28,962 bases of DNA from JABDCI01 sp964475835. Lineage in GTDB: Bacteria > Verrucomicrobiota > Verrucomicrobiia > JABWAM01. Position 1 is the first letter of the stretch; each line of letters starts with the position of its first letter. This document shows, one piece after another, positions 1 to 7,695 of the stretch. The notes below the pieces were generated by a model that had not been told where the DNA came from, searched no databases, and was given only the letters and a program-made list of their open reading frames with translations. The translations under genes were made by a program, and so were the position numbers. The DNA lies in assembly GCA_964475835.1 (NCBI GenBank), contig CAYYYL010000034.1, positions 1-28,962 on the forward strand, read 5' to 3'.

Positions 1-809
1 CCTCCCAAAATCCAGACCCCTCCCTGATTTCCAGGGCGGGTCAATTCACCATGCGCCTGAAGCGCAAAAATCCATCCAGCATGGAGGCCGATGGCCAGAT
101 AGAGGGATCCTGTCCGATCCCTGCTCCAACAAAGCATCCACGCAATGGCCAGAAGCACCGCCATGCCTCCAGCGATCTCGGAAACATCCCCCAAGCGCTG
201 GAAAGCCAGGCCCAACATTCGAAAACCGGAATCCCAATGCACCGAACCAATATCCTCCGGTCGGGCCGGCTTGAGATAATGCACCGACGCGAACAACAGC
301 GCATTCACAAGAGTAGCTCCACCCGGCGACATCGTTTGCTTGAACAACCCGTACATGTACCCCCGGAAAAACACCTCTTCGAAAAGGGACACGAAGGTCG
401 CTGTCAGGACTATCCTCAGGAGAATCATCCCCCATGATCGTTCGCCAAGCGCATCCTCAAACCCATAGGCTCCAAAAAACCCAAGCAGCACTCCAAAGGC
501 CGAGAAAATCAAAAGGCTCGAAACCAAGCCCAGAACCACGTCCCGCACCCCCCGTGTGGAATGCAATCCCAACGCGGTTTTGGAAACAAATCCGGTGCGA
601 TAAATGAAAACGGGAAGCGTGATAAGCACGCTCAATTGAAGAACGCGGTTGAAATAACGATGAAACGGATACCTGGAAAGATATTCGGCAAAGTGAACCT
701 TCGATGCCGCCATGAACTGCACCCCTGTGTAGATCCAGGGTGAAGCCAGAACCGCCACCAGCACACATCCAGCCAGGAGAGCAATGAATCGTGCGACCGG
801 CCGGTTCAT
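1..809 (-). CDS. CPBP-family intramembrane metalloprotease (Abi/CaaX protease-like), 3' end cut by window edge
   Basis: This is an open frame from an ATG at 809 running off the left edge with no stop (about 269 codons visible). The protein is hydrophobic with several membrane segments: roughly residues 8-26, 57-70, 90-113 and 128-142, and a later one near 212-228. It carries the CPBP/CaaX-protease signatures: an EExxxR motif (E144, E145, R149, in EEVFFRGY), an FxxxH motif (F173 to H177) and a later membrane-embedded histidine (H243, in GLHAGWIF). Family knowledge: these are inner-membrane glutamate/histidine-dependent proteases or scaffolds. The substrate here is unknown. The start lies 7 nt beyond the stop of the UDP-glucose dehydrogenase gene, so the two are probably cotranscribed. 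The family call is firm from the motifs; an enzymatic role is inferred. Confidence 0.85.
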   Translation of the reverse strand, partial: MNRPVARFIALLAGCVLVAVLASPWIYTGVQFMAASKVHFAEYLSRYPFHRYFNRVLQLSVLITLPVFIYRTGFVSKTALGLHSTRGVRDVVLGLVSSLLIFSAFGVLLGFFGAYGFEDALGERSWGMILLRIVLTATFVSLFEEVFFRGYMYGLFKQTMSPGGATLVNALLFASVHYLKPARPEDIGSVHWDSGFRMLGLAFQRLGDVSEIAGGMAVLLAIAWMLCWSRDRTGSLYLAIGLHAGWIFALQAHGELTRPGNQGGVWILG

Positions 810-816
810 GGCAGAA

Positions 817-2109
817 TCACCGGCCAATCGACTTATAATGAAATCCCCCGGCTGTCATCTGTTCCGGATCAAAAATATTCCGGCCATCGAGCACCAGCGG
901 ATGATTCATTTCGGATTTCAAGCGATTCAGGTCAAGATTGCGAAATTCCTCCCACTCCGTCACCACCACAAGCGCATCGCACCCCCGGGCCGCCTCATAG
1001 GAATCGGTGCACATCTTCACATTCTTCAACACCCCCGCGGCCTTCTCCATGGCCTGGGGATCATACGCCTGCACGCGAGCCCCCTCCTCGAGAACGTTGC
1101 GGATCAAAGTGATTGCCGGTGCGCTGCGAATATCATCCGTGTTGGGTTTGAACGCCAACCCCAACACCCCAATGGTTTTGTCCTTCAGCACCCAGAGGTC
1201 TTCCCGCAACTTCTTCAAAAACCGGTTTAACACATCCGCATTGATCTGCTGCACTTCCTTGAGGAGACGAAAATCGTACCCCAGTTGTTCTGCAATCTTG
1301 ATGAAAGCGGACAGATCTTTCGGGAAACATGACCCGCCATAACCGATTCCCGCATTGAGAAAGTGGCGTCCAATTCTCTTGTCGAACCCCATTCCATTCA
1401 CCACCTCCTCGACATCCGCACCAGAAGCCTCGCACACGACCGAAAGCGCATTGGCGTAGGAGATTTTGAGGGCAAGAAAGGAATTGGAGGCGTGCTTGAT
1501 CAATTCTGCGGAATTGATGTCTGTAACGATGAAATTCGGACACTTGAACGGGTCGTAGAGCTCCTTCAGATACGCCACAGGCCGGTCGTTCATCACCCCC
1601 ACCACAATCCGGTCGGGATTCATGAGATCCTCGATGGCAGATCCCTCGCGCAAAAACTCAGGATTCGACACCACATCGAAATCCGCCTTCTGCTTATTAT
1701 AACGTCGAATCGTTTCCGCCACCTTTTCCCCGGTTTTCACCGGAACCGTGCTTTTATCAACGATGATCGTGTACTTCTTCAGACACCCGGCAATCGCGCG
1801 CGCAACCGCTTCGATAAAACTAAGGTCCACAGATCCGTCCTCGTAGGGCGGCGTCGGCACAGCAATAAACACGATCTGCCCATGATCCACTCCCTCCTCC
1901 GTACTGGCCGTAAATTTCAGTCGGCCGGCGGAGACATTGCGTTTGACGAGTTCTTCGAGACCCGGCTCATAAATGGGGATCTGCCCCGATTGAAGCATCT
2001 CCACCTTCTTCTGATCGTTGTCCACGCACACCACGGAATGCCCCTTCTCGGCAAAACATGCGCCTGTCACGAGTCCGACATAACCTGAACCAACAAGAGT
2101 CACTTTCAT
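817..2109 (-). CDS. ugd: UDP-glucose 6-dehydrogenase
   Basis: This 430-residue protein is the usual length for the UDP-glucose/GDP-mannose dehydrogenase family. It starts with a Rossmann NAD-binding fold (MKVTLVGSGYVG, acidic residue D30 at the end of beta-2). The catalytic cysteine is C261 in GYGGSCFPKD, and K205 (ELIKHASN) matches the family catalytic lysine. The C-terminal UDP-binding domain includes GLAFKPNTDDIR. The enzyme oxidises UDP-glucose to UDP-glucuronate in two NAD-dependent steps in the cytoplasm, feeding capsule, exopolysaccharide or LPS sugar synthesis. It begins 18 nt after lptD and is followed after 7 nt by the CPBP protease gene, so it sits at the distal end of a minus-strand array. 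A related UDP-ManNAc dehydrogenase is possible but less likely given the motif set. Confidence 0.93.
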   Translation of the reverse strand: MKVTLVGSGYVGLVTGACFAEKGHSVVCVDNDQKKVEMLQSGQIPIYEPGLEELVKRNVSAGRLKFTASTEEGVDHGQIVFIAVPTPPYEDGSVDLSFIEAVARAIAGCLKKYTIIVDKSTVPVKTGEKVAETIRRYNKQKADFDVVSNPEFLREGSAIEDLMNPDRIVVGVMNDRPVAYLKELYDPFKCPNFIVTDINSAELIKHASNSFLALKISYANALSVVCEASGADVEEVVNGMGFDKRIGRHFLNAGIGYGGSCFPKDLSAFIKIAEQLGYDFRLLKEVQQINADVLNRFLKKLREDLWVLKDKTIGVLGLAFKPNTDDIRSAPAITLIRNVLEEGARVQAYDPQAMEKAAGVLKNVKMCTDSYEAARGCDALVVVTEWEEFRNLDLNRLKSEMNHPLVLDGRNIFDPEQMTAGGFHYKSIGR

Positions 2110-2127
2110 AAAAAATCACAAGAACGG

Positions 2128-4440
2128 TCAGTGGCTGGCACCGAACTGACGCGCATCAATCGCCACTTCAGGAAAAGCCTTCAGAGTGAAACTCAACCAG
2201 ACCCGCCAGTCAGCCTCCCGATTCTGGGGACGAAGCTGGCTCACGCTGAGGGTGGCGATCCAGGAATGCAGATCCCGATCCAGCCCATAGGCCTGCTCGT
2301 AGAGGGATCCCCCCGAGGGATCAAACCGATGATCGGTGCGCAAGGTCCAGTCCTCGTTCATGGCCCAAGCATAACTTACGCCCATCTGGTTTCCCACATC
2401 GCGAAAAAAGTCGTGTGAAAGCCGCACCTGCCAGACCTTCGATTTGTAAACGGTCAGGCCCGTCGTCGATTCCCGAATCTGGTCATGATCGTAGTCGTAA
2501 CGCCCCCTCCAGTTCAGCTTCAGCCACTTCACCGGTTTGGTTTCGAATTCTGTAAAAAGGTCGGAGAATCGTTTTTCATCCTGCTTTCGATCCGCAAGAA
2601 TATCCTGATAGATGACAAATTCGGCTAGATCCCAAGCCGCCCCATCACGACGCGTCTGCAAGCGCTGCCGGACAGAGGGACGAAACACATTTCGGGAATC
2701 AATGGTGTCGACCGCCGTGTACTGGGGAAAGTCGATGGGGACGAGGTTCTTATTGATCCCAAAGCTGGAACGCTCCACGTCGAACGGGAAAAGCTCCGAC
2801 GGCCCCACATTGGGCCTGGCCACAAAGCCATAGTTCACACTCGGCTCGATGATGTGACGCAACCCATCGATATCCCACTTCTTATCCTTCACATGGCTCC
2901 AGGTGCGGGTGGCCTTGAAACTTGCCTCAAAACCGGAATTAAAAACCATGCGCATGGCCGAAGGCTCATTGGCATTGATCCGGGACTGATCGTAGTACGT
3001 CACGCGTCCACCCACCCGGGGCGTGAGATTAAGCCAGCCGAAATACTTTTTGGGATAAAGAATCTGGTGAAAACTATCGACCCGCGTCGTGTGGTAATCG
3101 TTCAAGCCGTCAAAATTGGCGAATTCCTTGGAGAGATAGGCGACGGAATTCTCACCTTCATAAAAGACAGGGCTTCCAAAGAGGGATTGTCTCTTAAAAT
3201 CAAACCGGGCCTCGGGAAGTCGCTCCGTAGTGGTGTAGAAATTGTTCACACTGGCCCGTGCGAGGACACTCAACGTGGTATTGGGGGACCACTTGGTGAA
3301 TTCGCCAAAGTTATCCGGCTGGGGTTCACTCTGAAATTCCTTCTCGAAGTAGTCCTCCAGGAAGTTGGGATCACTCAGCTTGTTGATTTTCAACTTGCTG
3401 TAGATCTCATCGGTAATTTCCGCACGCTGGGAAACCCGCACCTGATAGCGCTCGCGGGGAATGTCCTGACGCGTCACCTTGGTGCTCGTCACGACATCGG
3501 TCTGTCCCGTGTTGGCGGCCTTTTTGTCGTCAGCATAGTAGGCCCGCACCTTACCGGTCACATTCGGCTCAAATTCCGCCCCTTTTTCGGTGTCCTTGCG
3601 CTCCCCAGCCTTGTACCGGAGGTCCAACCCACCGGCGAGCCCCCGTTGCGCCCGGTAGTCGAGGCGAAAAGTGGGCCTGACTCCATCGGAAATCCGCGTG
3701 GTATAGGAGTTAAGGACAAAGAACCCCCAATTCCCCTTGGTGCCAATCTGCACCTGGGTTCCCGTGTTGATTCCATTTTCAGAATCGTCGATGGGATACA
3801 CGAAATAGGGAAAGTAGAACACAGGAACTCCCCCCACGAAAAGCACCACATCATGAAAGGAGATACGGTCATGCGGATAGACCAGGATCGTTCCGGCTTG
3901 GAAACGATAGCCGGGGTTGTCGTAATCGCTGGTGGTCAGAAATGAGTTTTTCAGGACATAGCGGCTTTTGTCCGAACTCTCGATCGACTTGGCCTGAAAA
4001 AAAAGTCCGTTTTCGAACTGGCCACGGGATTCCCCCGTCTGAACGGCCCCCGTGCCAAAGTTGTAATCAATCGATTCGGCAATCCACTCCTGACTCCCCT
4101 TGTTAAGCTTCACATGCCCTTCCGCGTGCGCCTCCTTCGTCTCGGTGTTCACCTGGGCCATATCGGCAGCCAGACGCGCGCCGTGATAGGAAATCACCAC
4201 ATGCCCGCGCGCGATCACGTTTCCGGTTTTTCGATCGAAATCCATGCTGTCCGCGGTCGTTTTGATCGGCAGTTCGGCAGACGGATGCTCAAGGGAGGTC
4301 GTCGCCTTGTTCAGGCGGGATTCTCCCTGAAGGACCCCTCCCCCCAGAAGGAACAATGCGGCGCAACCGGCCAGGAGGCGATTCAACGAAGGGAGTGTTG
4401 TCAAAAGAGGCATGTCCTTGGGTTTCAACTTCTTGAACAC
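2128..4440 (-). CDS. lptD: LPS-assembly outer-membrane protein LptD (OstA/Imp)
   Basis: This 770-residue protein has a signal-like N-terminus, then an OstA/LptA-like beta-jellyroll at about residues 55-140 (TADSMDFDRKTGNVIARG...), then a long beta-barrel region rich in aromatic and polar alternation. The motif GGVPVFYFPYFVYP near residue 205 is typical of LptD. LptD sits in the outer membrane and inserts LPS into the outer leaflet at the end of the Lpt bridge. The only cysteine visible is C26, inside the signal region, so the mature protein lacks the cysteines that form the essential disulfides of E. coli LptD. The start is uncertain: the longest frame begins at a GTG (4440), while an ATG at 4413 also leaves a plausible signal peptide. 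Neither has a well-placed ribosome-binding site. The gene lies between prfA (63 nt upstream) and ugd. Confidence 0.92.
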   Translation of the reverse strand: MFKKLKPKDMPLLTTLPSLNRLLAGCAALFLLGGGVLQGESRLNKATTSLEHPSAELPIKTTADSMDFDRKTGNVIARGHVVISYHGARLAADMAQVNTETKEAHAEGHVKLNKGSQEWIAESIDYNFGTGAVQTGESRGQFENGLFFQAKSIESSDKSRYVLKNSFLTTSDYDNPGYRFQAGTILVYPHDRISFHDVVLFVGGVPVFYFPYFVYPIDDSENGINTGTQVQIGTKGNWGFFVLNSYTTRISDGVRPTFRLDYRAQRGLAGGLDLRYKAGERKDTEKGAEFEPNVTGKVRAYYADDKKAANTGQTDVVTSTKVTRQDIPRERYQVRVSQRAEITDEIYSKLKINKLSDPNFLEDYFEKEFQSEPQPDNFGEFTKWSPNTTLSVLARASVNNFYTTTERLPEARFDFKRQSLFGSPVFYEGENSVAYLSKEFANFDGLNDYHTTRVDSFHQILYPKKYFGWLNLTPRVGGRVTYYDQSRINANEPSAMRMVFNSGFEASFKATRTWSHVKDKKWDIDGLRHIIEPSVNYGFVARPNVGPSELFPFDVERSSFGINKNLVPIDFPQYTAVDTIDSRNVFRPSVRQRLQTRRDGAAWDLAEFVIYQDILADRKQDEKRFSDLFTEFETKPVKWLKLNWRGRYDYDHDQIRESTTGLTVYKSKVWQVRLSHDFFRDVGNQMGVSYAWAMNEDWTLRTDHRFDPSGGSLYEQAYGLDRDLHSWIATLSVSQLRPQNREADWRVWLSFTLKAFPEVAIDARQFGASH

Positions 4441-4503
4441 CCGACGCTATCAAGCCCATCAGGGGCTGCCAAGGCATTTTCGAAGGGGGGTTGTCCGCAG
4501 GAA

Positions 4504-5592
4504 TTAGTTACGTTCCCCCGCCCACTCGGCAAGCCGCGCCTCATAGTCACGTGTCATCAGCTCGGTGAGAAGAGGATCGATCTTCCCCTCAATAAAGTCG
4601 GAGAGATTGTAGAGGGTCACGTTGATGCGATGATCCGTGACACGGTTCTGGGGAAAGTTATAAGTCCGGATCCTTTCACTGCGATCCCCCGTTCCAATCT
4701 GCGATTTTCGAGCCTCGGCATATTTCGCGTTCTCCTCGTCCTGACGTGCGGTGAGCAGGCGGGACCTCAACACCCGGAGAGCCTTCGCCTTGTTTTTGAG
4801 CTGGCTGCGTTCATCCGCGCATCGCACGATCAATCCCGTCGGTTTGTGGGTGATCTGGACGGCACTATCCGTCGTATTCACGCCCTGCCCCCCCGGACCG
4901 GAGGCACGGCAAACGGTGATTTCCAGATCCTCCGTTTTGATTTCGACATCCACCTCCTCGGCCTCCGGCAGCACCGCAACGGTGGCCGTCGAAGTGTGGA
5001 TTCGCCCATTCGCCTCGGTGGAGGGAATGCGTTGAACCCGGTGAACCCCACTCTCATAGCGCAGGCGGCGAAAAACATCCTTCCCCTGGACGGATGCCAC
5101 AATTTCCTTGTACCCACCCATTCCTGAGGGATTCGAATCCATCGGTTCCACCTTCCAGCCCATCGTTTCCGCAAATCGGGAATACATGCGAAAAAGATCC
5201 CCCGCAAATAAAGCCGCTTCATCGCCACCGGTTCCCGCACGGATTTCCAAAATCGTATTGCGACTGTCGTTGGGATCTGGAGGAAGAATCGCCCCCTTCA
5301 ACTCAAGCTCGAGCCCGGCACGCCGCTTTTCAAGCTCGGCGAGGTCGACAACCACCATCTCAAGCATCTCAGGCTCATGCTTGTGGTCCAGCTTCAGTCT
5401 CTCATTGGCTTCAACCTGTCGGACCACCTCTCGAAAAGCCGTGAACTGTGCCAGCACCTCCTTCAACCGGGCATGCTCGCGTCCAAGTTCCGAAGCCTTC
5501 TGCGGATTCGAAAAAACAGCCCCATCCGCCAGCTGGCGTTCGATTTCCTCGAAGCGCGATTCAAACCGCGGTTGATGGGAAAGAAGGTCCAT
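4504..5592 (-). CDS. prfA: Peptide chain release factor 1 (RF1)
   Basis: The protein is 362 residues from the ATG at 5592, the expected RF1 length. RF1 recognises UAA and UAG in the ribosomal A site and triggers peptide release. The catalytic GGQ is at residues 234-236 (SGPGGQGVNTTDS), and the stop-codon recognition tripeptide is P-S-T at 190-192, a conservative form of the RF1 PxT motif (RF2 would have SPF). The frame extends upstream to a GTG at 5619, but those nine residues (MAWRFPFFI) are not RF1-like and lie in a hairpin, so the ATG is preferred. No good ribosome-binding site is seen before it: the 3' arm of a large hairpin and a T-rich run occupy that region. It follows rpmE and precedes lptD on the same strand. 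Confidence 0.96.
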   Translation of the reverse strand: MDLLSHQPRFESRFEEIERQLADGAVFSNPQKASELGREHARLKEVLAQFTAFREVVRQVEANERLKLDHKHEPEMLEMVVVDLAELEKRRAGLELELKGAILPPDPNDSRNTILEIRAGTGGDEAALFAGDLFRMYSRFAETMGWKVEPMDSNPSGMGGYKEIVASVQGKDVFRRLRYESGVHRVQRIPSTEANGRIHTSTATVAVLPEAEEVDVEIKTEDLEITVCRASGPGGQGVNTTDSAVQITHKPTGLIVRCADERSQLKNKAKALRVLRSRLLTARQDEENAKYAEARKSQIGTGDRSERIRTYNFPQNRVTDHRINVTLYNLSDFIEGKIDPLLTELMTRDYEARLAEWAGERN

Positions 5593-5604
5593 GATGAAAA
5601 AAGG

Positions 5605-5666
5605 AAACCGCCAAGCCACCAGAAAACCAGGTTCGAAAACCTGGTGCCCTGATGCCTTGGCGGTTT
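5605..5666 (-). terminator. Nested hairpin with T-rich tail between rpmE and prfA (possible attenuator or internal terminator)
   Basis: Outer arms 5605-5615 and 5656-5666 pair perfectly over 11 bp (on the transcribed strand AAACCGCCAAG with CTTGGCGGTTT). Inside lies a second perfect 8-bp stem, 5626-5633 with 5638-5645, closed by a TTCG loop. On the minus strand the outer stem is followed by CCTTTTTTC, the layout of an intrinsic terminator, and the prfA ATG (5592) comes directly after that. The hairpin would therefore either end most rpmE transcripts or cover the prfA translation start. The structure is seen in the sequence; its function is inferred. Confidence 0.6.
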
Positions 5667-5680
5667 AAAAAACCGGCAAT

Positions 5681-5878
5681 CTACTTCTTGAAACGCTTGT
5701 TAAAACGCTCCACGCGGCCCGCGGTATCCACAAACTTCTGCTGACCGGTGAAGAAAGGGTGGCATTTGGAACAGATGCCGATGCGAATATTGGAGCGTGT
5801 GGAACGGGTGTGAAGCACATTACCACAGGCGCAGGTGATCGTCGCTTCCACGTACTCAGGATGAATGTCGGATTTCAT
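5681..5878 (-). CDS. rpmE: 50S ribosomal protein L31, zinc-binding type
   Basis: From the ATG at 5878 the protein is 65 residues and opens MKSDIHPEY, the classic L31 start. It has the four zinc-ligand cysteines C16, C18, C36 and C39 (CACG and CSKC), so this is the zinc-containing C+ form rather than the zinc-free paralogue. It ends in a basic tail (RFNKRFKK). A longer in-frame extension to 5917 adds 13 residues that no L31 has and overlaps the fabF stop, so it is rejected. L31 sits on the large subunit at the central protuberance and bridges to the small subunit. It lies 35 nt after fabF and 88 nt before prfA; pairing of L31 with RF1 is a common bacterial arrangement. Confidence 0.96.
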   Translation of the reverse strand: MKSDIHPEYVEATITCACGNVLHTRSTRSNIRIGICSKCHPFFTGQQKFVDTAGRVERFNKRFKK

Positions 5879-5913
5879 AGGAACTGCCAATACTACACCC
5901 TCTCCACAAAAAC

Positions 5914-7173
5914 TCAAACGAATTTGCGTGCCACAAGGGTGGCATTGTGCCCCCCGAATCCGAAGGAATTGTTCACGATGGCATTCACCTTCGCCTCACG
6001 GGCCTTGAACGGAACGTAGTCCAGATCACACTCAGGATCGGGATGATCCAGATTGATCGTTGGCGGAACCAGATTCTCCTGCAAAGCCTTGGCACAGATC
6101 GCCATCTCCACCGAACCCGCAGCGCCTAATAAATGCCCCGTCATGGACTTGGTCGAACTCACCATCACCTTGCGGGCATGGTCCCCGAAAACAGTCTTGA
6201 TCGCCTGGGTTTCGCAGATATCCCCCTGGGGCGTGGAAGTGCCATGGGCGTTGATGTAGTCGATATCCGTCGGTTGCAATCCTGCACACTCCAAAGCCAT
6301 GCGCATGCAACGCGCGGCCCCCTCTCCCCCGGGAGACGGCGCGGTCATATGATGCGCATCCGCGGTGTTGCCATAACCCACAAGCTCACAATAAATCCGT
6401 GCACCCCGTTTTTTCGCGTGCTCCAGCTCCTCAACGATGAGAATGCCCGCGCCTTCCGCCATGACAAAACCATCACGATCCTTGTCAAAGGGGCGGCTCG
6501 CCTTCTGGGGCTCGTCATTCCGGGTGCTTAAGGCCCGCATGGCGGCAAAACCGCCGATTCCGAGGCCGCAAATCGCGGCTTCACTTCCCCCGGCAATCAT
6601 CACATCCGCCTCACCTCGACGGATGATTTGAAAGGATTCCCCGACGGAATGCGTCGAAGTTGAGCAAGCGGAAACCACCGCCATGTTGGGTCCACGGGCG
6701 CCAATCTCCATGGACACCATTCCTGACGCCATGTTGCTGATCATCATGGGAATCATGAAAGGGGAAAGACGGGAGGGCCCTTTTTGAACAAGGTTCGTGT
6801 GCTGCTCCTCAAGCGTATTCAATCCCCCGATCCCGGAACCAATCAACACGCCCACCCGGTCCATGTTCTCGGACTCAAAAGCAATCCCCGAGTCCTGGAC
6901 CGCCTTTTTCGTCGCCGCCATGGCGAACAACGTGTAGCGATCGCAACGCCGGGCATCCTTGGGCACCTTGAAGTACGGCGTGCCATTGAAGTCCTTGATC
7001 TCGGCTCCAATCCGGCAGTCGTATTGGGCCGCGTCAAAAATGGTGATCCCCGTCACTCCGGACTTGCCGGAAATGATGTTCTGCCAGAAAGCGTCGATCT
7101 CCTGCCCGAGGGAAGTGATGACCCCGATTCCTGTGACGACAATTCGCCTGTTGCCCTGGTTGGATTGCCCCAT
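5914..7173 (-). CDS. fabF: Beta-ketoacyl-ACP synthase II
   Basis: This 419-residue thiolase-fold condensing enzyme elongates acyl-ACP with malonyl-ACP in type II fatty-acid synthesis in the cytoplasm. The catalytic triad is visible: C170 (VVSACSTS), H310 (NAHGTSTP) and H347 (SMTGHLLGAAG), with the supporting K342. The C-terminal NNSFGFGGHN motif is also present. The N-terminus RRIVVTGIGVITSLG is standard. It sits directly downstream of acpP, its carrier-protein substrate, a very common pairing. The start ATG at 7173 is separated from acpP by 62 nt that are largely filled by a strong hairpin. No clear ribosome-binding site is exposed in front of the start. Confidence 0.97.
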   Translation of the reverse strand: MGQSNQGNRRIVVTGIGVITSLGQEIDAFWQNIISGKSGVTGITIFDAAQYDCRIGAEIKDFNGTPYFKVPKDARRCDRYTLFAMAATKKAVQDSGIAFESENMDRVGVLIGSGIGGLNTLEEQHTNLVQKGPSRLSPFMIPMMISNMASGMVSMEIGARGPNMAVVSACSTSTHSVGESFQIIRRGEADVMIAGGSEAAICGLGIGGFAAMRALSTRNDEPQKASRPFDKDRDGFVMAEGAGILIVEELEHAKKRGARIYCELVGYGNTADAHHMTAPSPGGEGAARCMRMALECAGLQPTDIDYINAHGTSTPQGDICETQAIKTVFGDHARKVMVSSTKSMTGHLLGAAGSVEMAICAKALQENLVPPTINLDHPDPECDLDYVPFKAREAKVNAIVNNSFGFGGHNATLVARKFV

Positions 7174-7180
7174 AAAATAT

Positions 7181-7218
7181 CGATGCGGTTCCGCCCATTA
7201 TGGCGGAACTTCGCATCG
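7181..7218 (-). promoter_or_regulatory. Strong hairpin in the acpP-fabF gap, directly before the fabF start
   Basis: Arms 7181-7195 and 7202-7218 form a 15-bp stem with a 2-nt bulge (7210-7211) and a 6-nt loop. On the transcribed strand the arms read CGATGCG, then GTTCCGCC, paired with GGCGGAAC, then CGCATCG. The stem ends 7 nt before the fabF ATG and would occlude any ribosome-binding site. The following run is only ATATTTT, so it is a weak terminator at best. A role in mRNA processing, in setting the acpP:fabF ratio or in translational control is inferred. Confidence 0.6.
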
Positions 7219-7235
7219 CACGCAAGCAGGCAGGA

Positions 7236-7481
7236 TTAGGCTCCCTGCTTCTCTTTGACGTAATTGATGACGTCGCCGACGGTCAGCAGCTTTTCAGCCT
7301 GCTCGTCTGGAATCTCAGCACCAAACTCCTCTTCGAAAGCCATCACCAACTCGACCGTGTCGAGCGAATCAGCTCCGAGGTCTTCGATGAACCGTGCCGT
7401 GGGAGTCACCTGCTCCGCGTTCACTCCAAGTTGCTCCACGATGATGTCTTTTACTTTCTCTTCGATTGATTTTTCAGCCAT
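7236..7481 (-). CDS. acpP: Acyl carrier protein
   Basis: This is an 81-residue, highly acidic four-helix protein with the phosphopantetheine attachment site S39 in the motif GADSLDTVELVM. It carries growing acyl chains on its 4'-phosphopantetheine arm during fatty-acid and lipid A synthesis. The ATG at 7481 is preceded by AAAGGAGA about ten bases upstream, the best ribosome-binding site in the left half of the window, in keeping with the high ACP expression seen generally. It is the first gene of the minus-strand array. Start, length and motif all agree with housekeeping AcpP. Confidence 0.97.
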   Translation of the reverse strand: MAEKSIEEKVKDIIVEQLGVNAEQVTPTARFIEDLGADSLDTVELVMAFEEEFGAEIPDEQAEKLLTVGDVINYVKEKQGA

Positions 7482-7530
7482 AAAATATTGTCTCCTTTGC
7501 GGTGAAGCTGCAGTTCATACAGCACTCCGG

Positions 7531-7566
7531 ATGCGCGTTTAAGCCTTACAGGCAAGGGGTTGTCAA
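7531..7566 (-). promoter_or_regulatory. Candidate promoter for acpP
   Basis: On the minus strand a perfect -35 hexamer TTGACA (plus coordinates 7561-7566) is followed after exactly 17 nt by CTTAAA (7538-7543), a weak -10 match. Transcription would start near 7531, giving a leader of about 50 nt with the AAAGGAGA ribosome-binding site near its end. The -35 and spacing are good; the -10 is poor, so this remains a prediction. Confidence 0.5.
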
Positions 7567-7695
7567 CGTTATATTCATCCAACCCCTTATTTTTTCACCC
7601 CTCCGCGCTTGTCTTCACGCAGCACGTTGTTATTTTCCTGCAAGCAGTTGCAGCTAAAGATTTACTGAGTAAACCGCATTCCGGGCAAGAGGATA

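Noticed and set aside
46..768. Impression that the leftmost minus-strand gene is broken into fragments
   Set aside because: Reading from the ATG at 809 gives one uninterrupted frame with all CPBP motifs in order; the short frames are other-frame shadows.
2854..3945. Long plus-strand open frame (about 363 codons) opposite lptD
   Set aside because: It is entirely antisense to a well-supported LptD, its translation has no recognisable motifs, and long antisense frames are expected in GC-rich coding DNA.
2128..4440. LAGC string near the LptD N-terminus as a lipobox
   Set aside because: The hydrophobic core follows rather than precedes this cysteine, so it does not have lipoprotein signal layout.
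4114..5127. Long plus-strand open frame (about 337 codons) across the lptD-prfA boundary
   Set aside because: It overlaps two solid genes on the other strand and has an arginine/histidine-rich, non-protein-like composition.
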